From the NCBI GenBank assembly GCA_030068145.1, contig JAPJBO010000492.1, positions 62,001 through 126,000 on the forward strand: DNA of 64,000 nt, written 5' to 3'. This stretch comes from Diplonema papillatum (Eukaryota > Euglenozoa > Diplonemea > Diplonemida > Diplonemidae). Under the pieces are notes generated by a model that searched no databases, was not told the DNA's origin, and was given only the letters and a program-made list of their open reading frames with translations. A program made the translations under genes and the position numbers. Shown in pieces: positions 34,226 through 43,586 of the stretch (position 1 is the first letter of the stretch; each line of letters opens with the position of its first letter).

Positions 34226-35355
34226 CACCCCGCAGCATTTTTCCCAGCTCTCTCCACGCACGCACGATACCCGAAGTGCGTGCCGCGCGAAGCAAACGTG
34301 CAAATTGTGGTCCCGAAGACGAGTTTTCCCATGTGCCAAAGTGGTGAAGCGAGGGCACAGAACGTCGGCGTCACAGGCGGCCACGGGACATCCACAACAT
34401 CGTACGGCGGGTTACGTTACTGGGATACAATAAATTTGCAGTAGGTTCAGCGCCAGCGGGCGAACACTTTGTTAAAGACTGCAACAACTGTGCGACAACA
34501 ACAAAATCCGTTGGGTTTTCGAAGCATCGCCGCGGTCCTCGGGCAGCGGAAGCCCTGCTCTTTTACAGTACAGTCTCGAAGTCTTCCAACCACCCAATCT
34601 CATTTCCAATCGCAATCACAAGTTTGCGGGTTATCTACTGAGCAGCCCGCGTAGGGCCAGTCGTTTTTGTGTTAACCATGCATTGTTGATATCAAGAGTT
34701 AGTAGTTGGCAGCGTACTGCATGGAACCTACCAAAGCAGGTGAATTCCGCCAGTGCGCACATACAAATCAATCTTTAGAGCTCCTGGTTGGTGCTGAATC
34801 CCCCAGCAGCGCTGCGCAGTATTTTCACAGTTGACCGGCCATGGTCTTAACCGCAATCGGTCGGTGAGTTCTTGGCGCAAGTCGGAAGGCACTACTGCAC
34901 CTCCATTGCGTTGTCCACATAAGCGGACATCGAGCCTATCTGAGGGAACAAGGGGTTTGACAAGCATGTCGACATCCTGGCACGAGACTGTTATTGTCAG
35001 AGTTGTCCAATCTGCTCTGAAATAACGGGATGCCGTATCATGTTTCCCACGACCCGAGCAACGCAAGCGCAAGCTTCAACGCTTGTCTGGGCTGTCGGTA
35101 AATACTGCTGTGATTACTAGCAACCTTGCAGATTGTCCTACAGTGTATCGTGAAGGCTGAACAGACGTAGGCGGCGGCGTGTTTTGGTGGTTGCAGAATT
35201 CCTGAGAATGAAACGAAAACGATCAACCGGCACGCACAAACAAAAGAAGTTCAAAAAGTGGCTGAGCTGCTTACTGCGTCATACCTTGTTTGCGTCATAC
35301 CTTGCTGCCAGGCGTAAAAGTTCGCTCTGAGAATCTGGGGGTTATAGTCACTTGG
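34226..35355. other. Gene-free stretch
   Basis: No coding or RNA feature is supported; only short unrelated open frames. A short direct repeat, TGCGTCATACCTTG, occurs twice near 35276-35305. Confidence 0.4.
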
Positions 35356-35359
35356 TTAC

Positions 35360-35645
35360 GTTTTTCTTTTTTTTTTTTTTTGCGGTAGAGGTGCGGTCAA
35401 AGGCCCACCATCACATGACCGGTCCCACCATTTCTTGGATATGCTATCTGCTTTGTAGGGAATACTCGAGCCGCCAGCAAAATCTTGTGTTACTCAGCAA
35501 TCAGCATGCCGGGGTCTCCTTGCTAACGCGAATGCGCTGCAGCCCACAAGAACAGGTAAATCTGTGAAATTCTTGACCCACGGGTTCAACAAAAGAACCC
35601 AGTACGGTGTCTCCGTTTCTCCGTCGAACTAAGCACCGGGCGGCT
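35360..35645 (+). repeat. Interspersed repeat B, diverged copy
   Basis: Matches in order: TATCTGCTTTGTAGGGAATA, GAGCCGCCAG, GCGCTGCAGCCCACA, AACAGGTAAATCTG, TTCAACAAAAGAACCCA and CGAACTAAGCACCGGGCGGC. Another short B piece, GTATAGCACCTGCTTTG, ends exactly at the inverted-repeat element at 35930. Confidence 0.55.
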
Positions 35646-35929
35646 GGGCCACGGGATCAGTCCATTTTGATGACGTGGCCAGTGGTCATCAGTGATCGTC
35701 AGTTGACGGGCACCGCAGTTCTTCTTGGCGGACCCCCGTCTTTTTGAAGCCGCAGCTTGCAAGCAAACAATACGGAACCATGCGGCCTTGCACCGCACGG
35801 AAAAGAAGTCCTACACAAATCTATCCACAGTGTCAGAAACAGTGCGTGAAACCATCAGTCATCTTAGTGTCTGCCCAAGCTGTAAAGCAACTTTTTTCTT
35901 TTTTTTTTTTGTATAGCACCTGCTTTGTA

Positions 35930-37451
35930 AAGGGGGGGGGGGCGAATAGTTGTACTTATTCGACAGACACCTGTATGCCAAAAAGTTTTTTTTTATTTGA
36001 CCCCCCCAATTATTTGCCAGACAGAGACAACCGTGCGACGGACAACAGTCAGGTAGCACTCAAAAATTGCCCTCTCATGTTTCCAGCAGATCTGCGTCAT
36101 TTCGCAATACGCGATACTGCGCGGCATCCACAACTCGATCTCCGCAACTCGATCACCCTCCGCGGAGAGTCGCGATTGGTCCCTTGGATTGGCTTTGTGC
36201 TAGGCCTTATGCCGGTTCATCAGCCAGGCCATCGTCAAGAGCGGGGCATGGGGGCGGGATGGCGGGGGTGCCGTCTTGACAGCCAAAGAGATGGCACTGG
36301 ACGAAGTCCTCGATCGCACGTTCGGCGGAGTGTATGAGATACCAGACGAGGCGGGTGAATGAGCGACGCGAATAGCCACGATCTGAAGACATAAAATGTA
36401 CACTCTGAAAACACAGTACGGACCGCACCCGGCCATAAAGAACGAGAAGAACTAGCGGGCGGCCAGCTTCCGCCGTCTTGCCCGTGTGTCTAAGTCAGTG
36501 GCGTCGCCCTTTCTACTCACCCTAAACAGAAGTACATTCTGGACTGCTGTAAGTCCAGGCCGGAAATATTATAATCCGGAAAAAACATGGAGCATGCGTA
36601 CGTAGCAGCAACGTATGTGTATGCATGCACACACCACCACGCAGTACAAGTACGTAAAGTACGTACTGCTATCCCCTACACGTGCTCCAGCGTTCCAGAC
36701 GTTTTCCGTCCGGGTTATTTCCGGTCCGGACTGTCACTGGCAGCACGGCATCTGCAGTTCAGGGGCAAGTTGAAACGGAACGTAGTTGCAGCGGTAGTTT
36801 GAACTTGATTTGCAGCAACAATCTGTGAGACTGCACAAGCCGCTACCTCTTTGCACGCGTTGTGCCATGCTTCGGTCGCTTCTTGCCCCGCGTGCTGTCT
36901 GTCTCCGGTGCGCTTCACGTCCGCTGTGCAGTTTGGCGAGCTCAAGGAATCACCAGATGATCCGGCGCACTTCCTTTTCTCCCTCGCGGGTTGTCCCCGC
37001 GGTCGGGATCTCGATTCCCCCATGTTCCTTGCCTTCGCCACCTTTGACGGCTGCTGCGGCCTCGGCTTCTGCGGCGCTTCCACCGGCTTGCTCGCCGTCG
37101 CGTCCGCGCTTTCGCGGGCAGGCGCCGTCCGTCCCTAACGCGCGTTCACCGTTCGTCGGTGGTCCCGCGGTCGACCCGCTTGCTCCGACACGCGCCCGAT
37201 CCGTTGGTTGCGGGCCCTGTGGCCGCGGCTCCGGCACCCAGTTGGCCGTCCGGCCCTCGCTTCACCGCTGGCCATGCTCCGTGGTGCCCTCGCTTGCAGC
37301 ACTGCCTGGGGATGCTGTTTCCTTCGGTTGCACCAAAATATTTATTCTTATTTGACCCCCCCAATTATTCGCCGACGAAGTTGGGCCAAAAGACTTTTTT
37401 TTTTTGCCCAAATCAAATAGTTGTCAGGTACAATTATTCGCCCCCCCCCTT
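35930..37451. mobile_element. TA-flanked element with G-run terminal inverted repeats (1.5 kb)
   Basis: The left end (35930-35955) is AAGGGGG... followed by CGAATAGTTGTAC. The right end (37428-37451) is its inverse, differing in G-run length and one base. Each end is bordered by TA (35928-35929 and 37452-37453), as for Tc1/mariner-type insertions. Inside, TTATTTGACCCCCCCAATTA occurs near both ends in the same orientation (35993 and 37351). No transposase is visible; an open + frame (36810-37355) is Pro/Ser/Ala-rich and not convincing. Inference: a non-autonomous element, or two small elements flanking unrelated DNA. Confidence 0.6.
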
Positions 37452-37453
37452 TA

Positions 37454-38251
37454 CGACACGGGAGCCAAGGTTCACGTGTTCGGCGGTACTGCAGAGCCAC
37501 GGGCCTACGGGTCAAGTGGCTACCGATTTCCCAAACTAGAGCATCAAGGCTTGGCGCTCGCGCTGAACACAAGCTCGTCGAGACGGTCAGCCGCAGGGCA
37601 GAGCGGACGGGGTTGCGGCACAGTGCTGCCTCCGACTCAAGCTTTGCAAGCTGTGGTTGACCGTCACGTTCCTGGACCTTTTTCTTTTTCTTCTTCTTTC
37701 TTCCCGTTTTCACACTTTTTCGAAAGCGGTTCTGTGAACATGGCTGCGTGCGGCGGGCCAAGTGCTTGCTTCCTTCGGCATTGCACGATGGGTTGAAGCA
37801 AACGTGGTGCGGCCTGTCTCTCCACCACGCGCCTCGAGCTACTTTCTTCCTTTCATTCACAACGCCAATCCAAAACGGGGTACAGTTGATCAATCGCGTG
37901 CACAAACAATACGAAGTGTCTTTGTTCGTAGGGCACAGACGTACACTGAAGAAACAATCTTCAGCTCGTTGTACGTTTTACCATGTAGCTGGGGCTTTGG
38001 AGAGGTTGGAGAGGGAGGCGGACACTCGCGAAACTGGTCATGCCGCCGTTGCTCCAGGAACGGGAGTAATTCATGTCTTTCTATCTTTTTCGGAACAGTT
38101 ACAAGGCATCGTGCATGTAGGCGATTCGGTGAGGAGTAACCCACCGAAGAAAAAGGTTTTGGCATGTATACCACCTGGGATTGGGTGAGCAGTGTGAAAG
38201 GGTGTCTGCAGTGGCAATTCTCTCCTGGGATCTCTCCCAGGCATCTACCGA
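37454..38251. other. Gene-free stretch
   Basis: Several overlapping open frames exist (for example + 37748-38188), but none has a domain or consistent composition. No repeat in common with the rest of the window was recognised. Confidence 0.4.
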
Positions 38252-38256
38252 GCTAC

Positions 38257-38433
38257 TGAGCCGGTCCATCCCTCTTGATAGACCGTGATAGACCAGAATA
38301 CAGCACCGGGCAATTCGATGCAGCTCTAGGGACTAGGGATGGACCTGATATACCGTGGTGGACCGTGATTCACTGTGATAAACAGTGGCAGGCACTTCGA
38401 TGTAGCTTCAAGAGATAGGGACGGACCGGCTCA
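38257..38433. mobile_element. MITE family G, copy 1, with 5-bp target duplication
   Basis: A 177-bp element with inverted ends TGAGCCGGTCC...GGACCGGCTCA, flanked by GCTAC on both sides (38252-38256 and 38434-38438). The interior is itself made of inverted pieces (GATAGACCGTGATAGACC; GACCGTGATTCACTG) and has no ORF. It is the same family, inverted, as 56218-56403. Confidence 0.85.
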
Positions 38434-38439
38434 GCTACG

Positions 38440-39950
38440 TGGAAAAGAACAGTTGAGATCACTAGTACCAGAAGTTGTAGGGTCAGAGTGTCTATGCTGA
38501 AGGGAAACCCTGCCCCCAAAAGTTCATAAGTTCCTGCACGGTTTTTGTAAAAAAAAAAAATGGCCAGAACCGAGCTGTAGTTGCCACGCTTCGTCGCCTC
38601 CGGCTGATCGGACGCCACGGGTTTGAGCGCTCCACCCGGATACAAATTGCCGTCCGGCGCGTTGAAGAGCTCCAAACCCTACGTTCCGGTCACAAACGGT
38701 GGTGACTTTCAGTCTACGTCGTACAGCGGTCGCATGGCACAATGGGAAAAGAGAGGGCGGGCGCCTTGAGGTTATGTGACTGATTTTATCAGACACGGTT
38801 GTATGGGGGGGGGGCCTTCCCTGGCTTGGTCTGCTGGCACTGCCTTATAGTGACGGTCTTCCCACCACACATCCTCGGTACTCAAATCAAAACGGTGTTC
38901 TGTCAGCGAGGCTCACCCAAACCGAAATAGCCTTTGCAGCCACGGATGATCAACGTCTCCAGCAAGGTCAATCAGTTTGGGTTGCTGTTGCTGAGCTTAT
39001 ACAAGAAAGGGAGGGAGAGTAGCAAGGGGAGGGGGCGGGCAGTGATGATGCAAATATACGTTCATCGCGGGGTCGCCGACGTGTTCGGAAGTTCGCGTAT
39101 AATAAGTGTATAATATACCAAGCGCCTGCCGCGCTAATTTCCATTGGAAAAAGTGCCTACCATGCGCCTACCGCAAATCCCAGATTTTGGAAAAGTGATA
39201 CCGCCTACGTCGTGCTTACGGTAGGCGTCCATCGTATGATATATGTACTACGACCCCGCCGTGTACCTAGCCTACACACGTTGCGTATGCTTTCGTCTCC
39301 AGTATTAGGCTTGGCGCTCTGGGTGCCGCTGGGGGTCAGTCCTCCGTGAGCCTCAAGGCGCGGAACGGATTATTTCACGAGTGTCCCAAAAGATCATCCA
39401 ATTTCGATCGGTGATGACGGTGATTGAGACAGGGATTGTGTCGCTTACTGATACGCTTTTACACTCGCTCGTTCCGAACGTATATTTACGAATACAAAGG
39501 GGGATGAGAGGTACGTGGATGTATGTTCAGCGTATATCCACGTACCTTTGATCACTGGGGGGAGAGAAGGGGGTAGGTCAATCATCAAGTCAACAAGTAA
39601 AAGAGACGGTTCCAATTCAAAAGAAAGGGCGAAGGCCCGGCGTGCTTCTGTTAGCGCCAATTCAACATCAACGGGGGCAGCTGGTGTCGAGCCCACCAGA
39701 GGGTGCGCCAGCCTGCGCCGCCTCCGCTTCTTCCTCCGTTTCCTCGGGCCTTCGGTGCTCCACCCGCCCGCGTTGAATCCGGATGCGGTCAAACGCAGCG
39801 GAAGAACTAGTAAACATGCACATCAACTGACAGTCAGTAAACTCTCTGGGTGGACACTCTTGTTATGGGTTCTGCCGCCGTTCGCCATTCCACGAGCTGT
39901 CGTCCCCTCACACCCGCACGCATGAGCAAGTGCGTCGGCGCGCGTTTTTT
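38440..39950. other. Gene-free stretch with one small hairpin
   Basis: No supported gene. AGGTACGTGGAT at 39509-39520 is followed by its exact inverse at 39536-39547, a 12-bp stem with a 15-base loop. A G-run lies at 38805-38813. Confidence 0.45.
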
Positions 39951-39954
39951 TCTT

Positions 39955-40085
39955 TTAGCCACATGCAATGTGTGAGGAAACTGAACCGCTCAAGTAGGAC
40001 CTTCTGATCATGATCATTTGCCAAATTTGCCACCTGAAACCACGTCCAGGATTTGGGCTCAGGGTAGTGCGGTCAACGAAATTAT
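39955..40085 (-). repeat. Interspersed repeat E, inverted copy (E3)
   Basis: Reverse complement of the E block. It carries CACATGCAATGTGTGAGGAA, ATCATTTGCCAAATTTGCC and CCAGGATTTGGGCTCAGGG on the + strand, in mirror order to 5010-5195. Confidence 0.65.
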
Positions 40086-40945
40086 TGCCAGGCTTTCCAT
40101 CGCGCTTGCGAAGCGGCGAAGAGAATCAACCTTTTTCTCCCCTTTTTAGTCCTTGCAATTGCGGATTGCCCCCTGACTGCACCCCTGCAATGTATGTTGG
40201 AAAAAAACGAGGGTTAGTAAGTGGGAAACGATCGACACGTATAAGAGCGCCTGTCTTTTTCATTCGTGCCGAGGCCACGGGAACCGATGCTCGCCGGAAG
40301 ACCTTACCACGGAAGTCCAGGTTGCCGTCAAGAAAAACGCTCAGCACGATGAGGCCGCGCAATCGACCCAGAAAGAAGTGGAAAGAAGCAAGCCGGCGAT
40401 CCCCACACGGGCAGAGGAAGAAACTCAGCGTTCTTTAACCAGCCACACCCCCCTGAAGGCTGTCTGTTGTCGACCTTCGTGGTGCATCAACAGTGTGACA
40501 GCTTTTCATCCTGCCGACCATCGTAGAGGATACGTACGACCTACCATCCCCAAGGAGCTCGTACCTGGTATCGTGGATAAGATGCTAGTAGCATACAACC
40601 TGGGATGCTGGGATGAGGGCCGTCTGCCCATCCAGTAGTACCTACGAACCATCCCAGATGATGTGCACACCATATCAGCGTGTTCCATGGGACGAGCTGG
40701 CCTGCTGAGGAGGCCGCCTCGGGCTCATGCCCACGGGAAAACGCTGAACAGACAGCGGCGAGAATCAAGCCTCGATTTCTGCGGTGATCGGTTTTGGACC
40801 CATGACTTTCAGACAAAGCGTCAATCAGGATAAGGTGGTCGTGGTGCGACATTATCATGTGAAGACTGGTTCTAAGAGTGGGTTTCACATGGGATATCTT
40901 GCCCGCGATGCAGCAATGAAAGCAATCGACGTAAAAACGCACGTG
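40086..40945. other. No gene called; possible coding remnant near 40800-40945
   Basis: A + frame from 40784 gives a short stretch with protein-like composition (VVVVRHYHVKTGSKSGF) that runs directly into the terminal repeat of the 2.1-kb element at 40953. It may be a remnant interrupted by the insertion. I recognise no family. Confidence 0.3.
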
Positions 40946-41108
40946 GGGGTTACAGGGGGGGGCTAAATACAACTTTTTCGAGACTGGAGGTCCTATGAAC
41001 ATGCAATGTGAATAGCCTCTATTCGAGCCAACCCGGCTTTTGTCTATGAAAAAGTGTATTGTTTTTGGACTAGATAATAGTGCGGCGCAAGCTTTTTTTT
41101 CCCCTGCC

Positions 41109-41187
41109 AAAAAGCAAACGGGTGGCAGAGTGAGCGGGCGTCGGCCTTCAGGCCGGTAGGCCCGGGTTCGAATCCCGCCCTTGACAT
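41109..41187 (+). repeat. tRNA-like block (probable SINE head or tRNA pseudogene)
   Basis: It contains an A-box-like TGGCAGAGTGAGCGG and a perfect B box GGTTCGAATCC in the right order and spacing, and is followed by ATTTTT. The acceptor stem does not pair beyond a few bases and the central hairpin CGGCC-TTCA-GGCCG has a 4-base loop instead of 7, so it is not a functional tRNA. The pol III promoter boxes could still work. Confidence 0.6.
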
Positions 41188-41339
41188 TTTTCCGGTCGAA
41201 GATTGTTTTCGAGGTTTGTTGCGTTTCGGGGTCAAATGTGCCCGAAAATTGCGTTTTTGGCGGAGTTTCTCAGTATCTCGCGGTATTTGGGTCACCCCGG
41301 GAAACGGAGTCGGGCGGCCGAGCTTGCCATCACAGGCCA

Positions 41340-41800
41340 AACTTGCTACGAGAACCGAACTTTGCTTCACCAGAACTCAGCTTCGCGCGAACTTTGCTTC
41401 GTCCGAACTCAGCTGCGCCCGTACCAGAATTTAGCATCGCCCGAACTTTGCTTCGCCCGAGCGTTGCTTCGCCCGAACTCAGCTGCGCCCGAACTTTGCT
41501 TCACCAGAACTTAGCTGCGCCCGAACTTTTGCTTCGCCGGGAGGCGCCCACCCGGGTACCAGCGCCAAACTTTTCCCGCACTCGGTGGGTCGGGGGGGGT
41601 CCGGGGGGGGTGTCCCCCCGGGCACGAGCACCGACCTTGGCTTCACCCGGACTTCACCACCCTGGCCGAACTTCGCTTCGTGCCCGAACTGTTTTTTAGT
41701 ACCAGCGCAGCCTGAGCGCTTAGCAACGCCCGAACTTAGCATCATTCGAACTTAGCTTCACCAGCATTGCCCGAACTTAGCTTCGCCCGAACTTTACTGT
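41340..41800 (+). repeat. Degenerate tandem array (CCCGAACTT-type)
   Basis: Many irregular units of 15-25 bp alternate CGAACTTTGCTTCGCC and CGAACTCAGCTGCGCC. An interruption at 41570-41640 is G/C-rich. A related motif appears in EGF-gene intron 1 near 46225-46370. Confidence 0.7.
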
Positions 41801-43031
41801 TCCCCGAACTTTAACTGCTGCCTCCAGTCTCGCCACGCGCCGGCCTTAGCCGAGCGCACGTACTTTGGTATACAACTACGCCGCTAAATACAACTACTGT
41901 TTTTTTTCCCTAGTTTTTTCTCCTTGTTCCGTTGAATCTACTGTCTTGGAATAGTGCTGTTTCACTGGAGTTCTGCACTATTCTCGTTTCAGTGAAGCCT
42001 CTAAGATTAGGGCTCGCTGTGAGTCGGCGTTTCCTCTTCGGACTGGATGCCGAGGGCCTGGGCCGAGGAAGTTCGTCCTCTCCGGCGTCCTCCGACGGAA
42101 AGCTGGCCTCCGTCGGCACGAACCCAGCCTGGCCCAGATGAGCCTGGATGGGGAGCCTCCCATGGGTCCTCGGAGGCGCCTGGTTGCCTGCGGCAAACGG
42201 TTGCCGGCGTGTCGACCGGCGAGCGCGATGCCGGCCTACCTTCCTTGGTTGTGGGGCGCCCCTGAGCATTCCAGGGCGTCCGGCTGGGTTCCTGTTTCCG
42301 CAGCGCCTCGGCCGGCAACCGGACCAGGAATGGTCCGGTTGCGGCGCACTCGCCCCCGATCCGCCCACCCGGGGTCCGGTCCAATGCCGTCCATCCCTGT
42401 CCAGCCGGTCGCACGGCCCTCCGTCACTCGTCATCAGACTTCGTGGGGGGAGGTCCCGACGAGGCCACTTCCGATTCGGGCTTGTCCGATTCCGAACTAG
42501 AGTTGGACTTGGAGTCCTGAAACTTTGTGAAAGGGTTCCAGGGTGAGGTTCACGCTCGAGTCGACCTGTGGCTGAAACGCCGCTGCTACTTCCGGATCCA
42601 GTGACGGCCTGCCGCTCGCGGAGGGGAGGTCCGCCTGGCAGCGGCCTGGCCGGCAGCTGCGTGGTGGGCCTCGTCGGCCTCTTGCGGTGGCGGGGTCAGC
42701 CTGGGCGCCGGCTGCGAGTCCAGCCTGTTCGACTCACCCCTTGCGGGCCAAGTTGCCGCGACAAAGCCGGCCTGGACGGCGAGCGGGGCGGGGGTCCAAG
42801 TCAGACGGCCGTCTGACTTTTTTCTGACTCGGAAAGAAGTACGAAAAACACCGGTCCGAGTCGGTCTGAGTCAGACCGACTGCGAAGTATGAAGTGCTGC
42901 TCGAAATCTGCTCCCTCTGTACGGGGGCACGGAAACCCACGGTTGATTAGCATGGAAAAACAGTTGTATTCCAAGACAGTTGTATTCGACGACCACGTTC
43001 TGCCGCGAACCTGCATTTTGAGCTTGACGCT

Positions 43032-43061
43032 TTAAATACAACGAGCGCTCGTTGTATTTAA
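43032..43061. repeat. 30-bp perfect palindrome at the element's right end
   Basis: TTAAATACAACGAGC is followed at once by its exact inverse. The right half is the terminal-repeat sequence leading into CCCCCCCCTG, so the end looks like two terminal repeats joined head to head. Confidence 0.9.
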
Positions 43062-43586
43062 CCCCCCCCTGTAAGGATCGGGACGTCCTTTGTCGGACCT
43101 CCCCTCGCTATGGGTTTTCCCCCCAAATGCCCGAGTTCACTCCCGACTGAGCCATATCAACCACAAGAACAGGAGCAAGCGGCGACGTCGCGTCAATGGC
43201 GAAACACGCCTGATACACGAAAGGAACACTCAAACACTCACTTGAGGCAACGCGGCTGTCTTTACGTTTATAACCGTCCGTTCGGTTCGTCAGCAAGCAC
43301 CCCTTCCATACTTGCTCTCGCACCGTCCTAAAGAGTATCCAGAACGCAGCGTTGCGTGACACGACCGCTTCCAATCAGCCGAAGGCGGAAGAAGAAAAGA
43401 CGACAACCGGACAGACGCAACCGGAAAGCTAAGTCGACCTTCCTCCGTCGCGCGGCGCGCGCGCACTAGAAGGCACCCCCTTCGAGCTCTTTTCGGTCTC
43501 TTCCCGGTCTCTCCGCCCGGAAACTCCCCTCCCGACCCGCCGCCCCCCCCGGCGCCGCTGCAACGCAGCTCGCGGGCGGGGCGTCC

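Larger units (their letters stand above)
40953..43071. mobile_element. TA-flanked inverted-repeat element, 2.1 kb
   Basis: The left end CAGGGGGGGGCTAAATACAA (from 40953) and the right end (inverse, to 43071) match over 21 bases except one. Both are flanked by TA (40951-40952 and 43072-43073). CAG-starting termini and a TA target are the pattern of Tc1/mariner-like DNA transposons. The interior holds a tRNA-like block, a degenerate CCCGAACTT-rich tandem array, a GC-rich tract (about 42000-42780) and small palindromes (GTCAGACGGCCGTCTGAC at 42800-42817). No transposase is seen, so it would be non-autonomous. Confidence 0.7.

Noticed and set aside
36810-37355. 181-codon + ORF with an MLRSLLAPR-like mitochondrial-type start
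   Set aside because: The rest is Pro/Ser/Ala low complexity that runs into a transposon end; no domain and competing frames.
41109-41187. Functional tRNA gene
   Set aside because: The B box is perfect, but the acceptor and anticodon stems do not form.
42007-42414. Minus-strand ORF inside the 2.1-kb element as a transposase candidate
   Set aside because: Gly/Pro/Arg-rich translation without catalytic motifs; both strands are open because of GC content.
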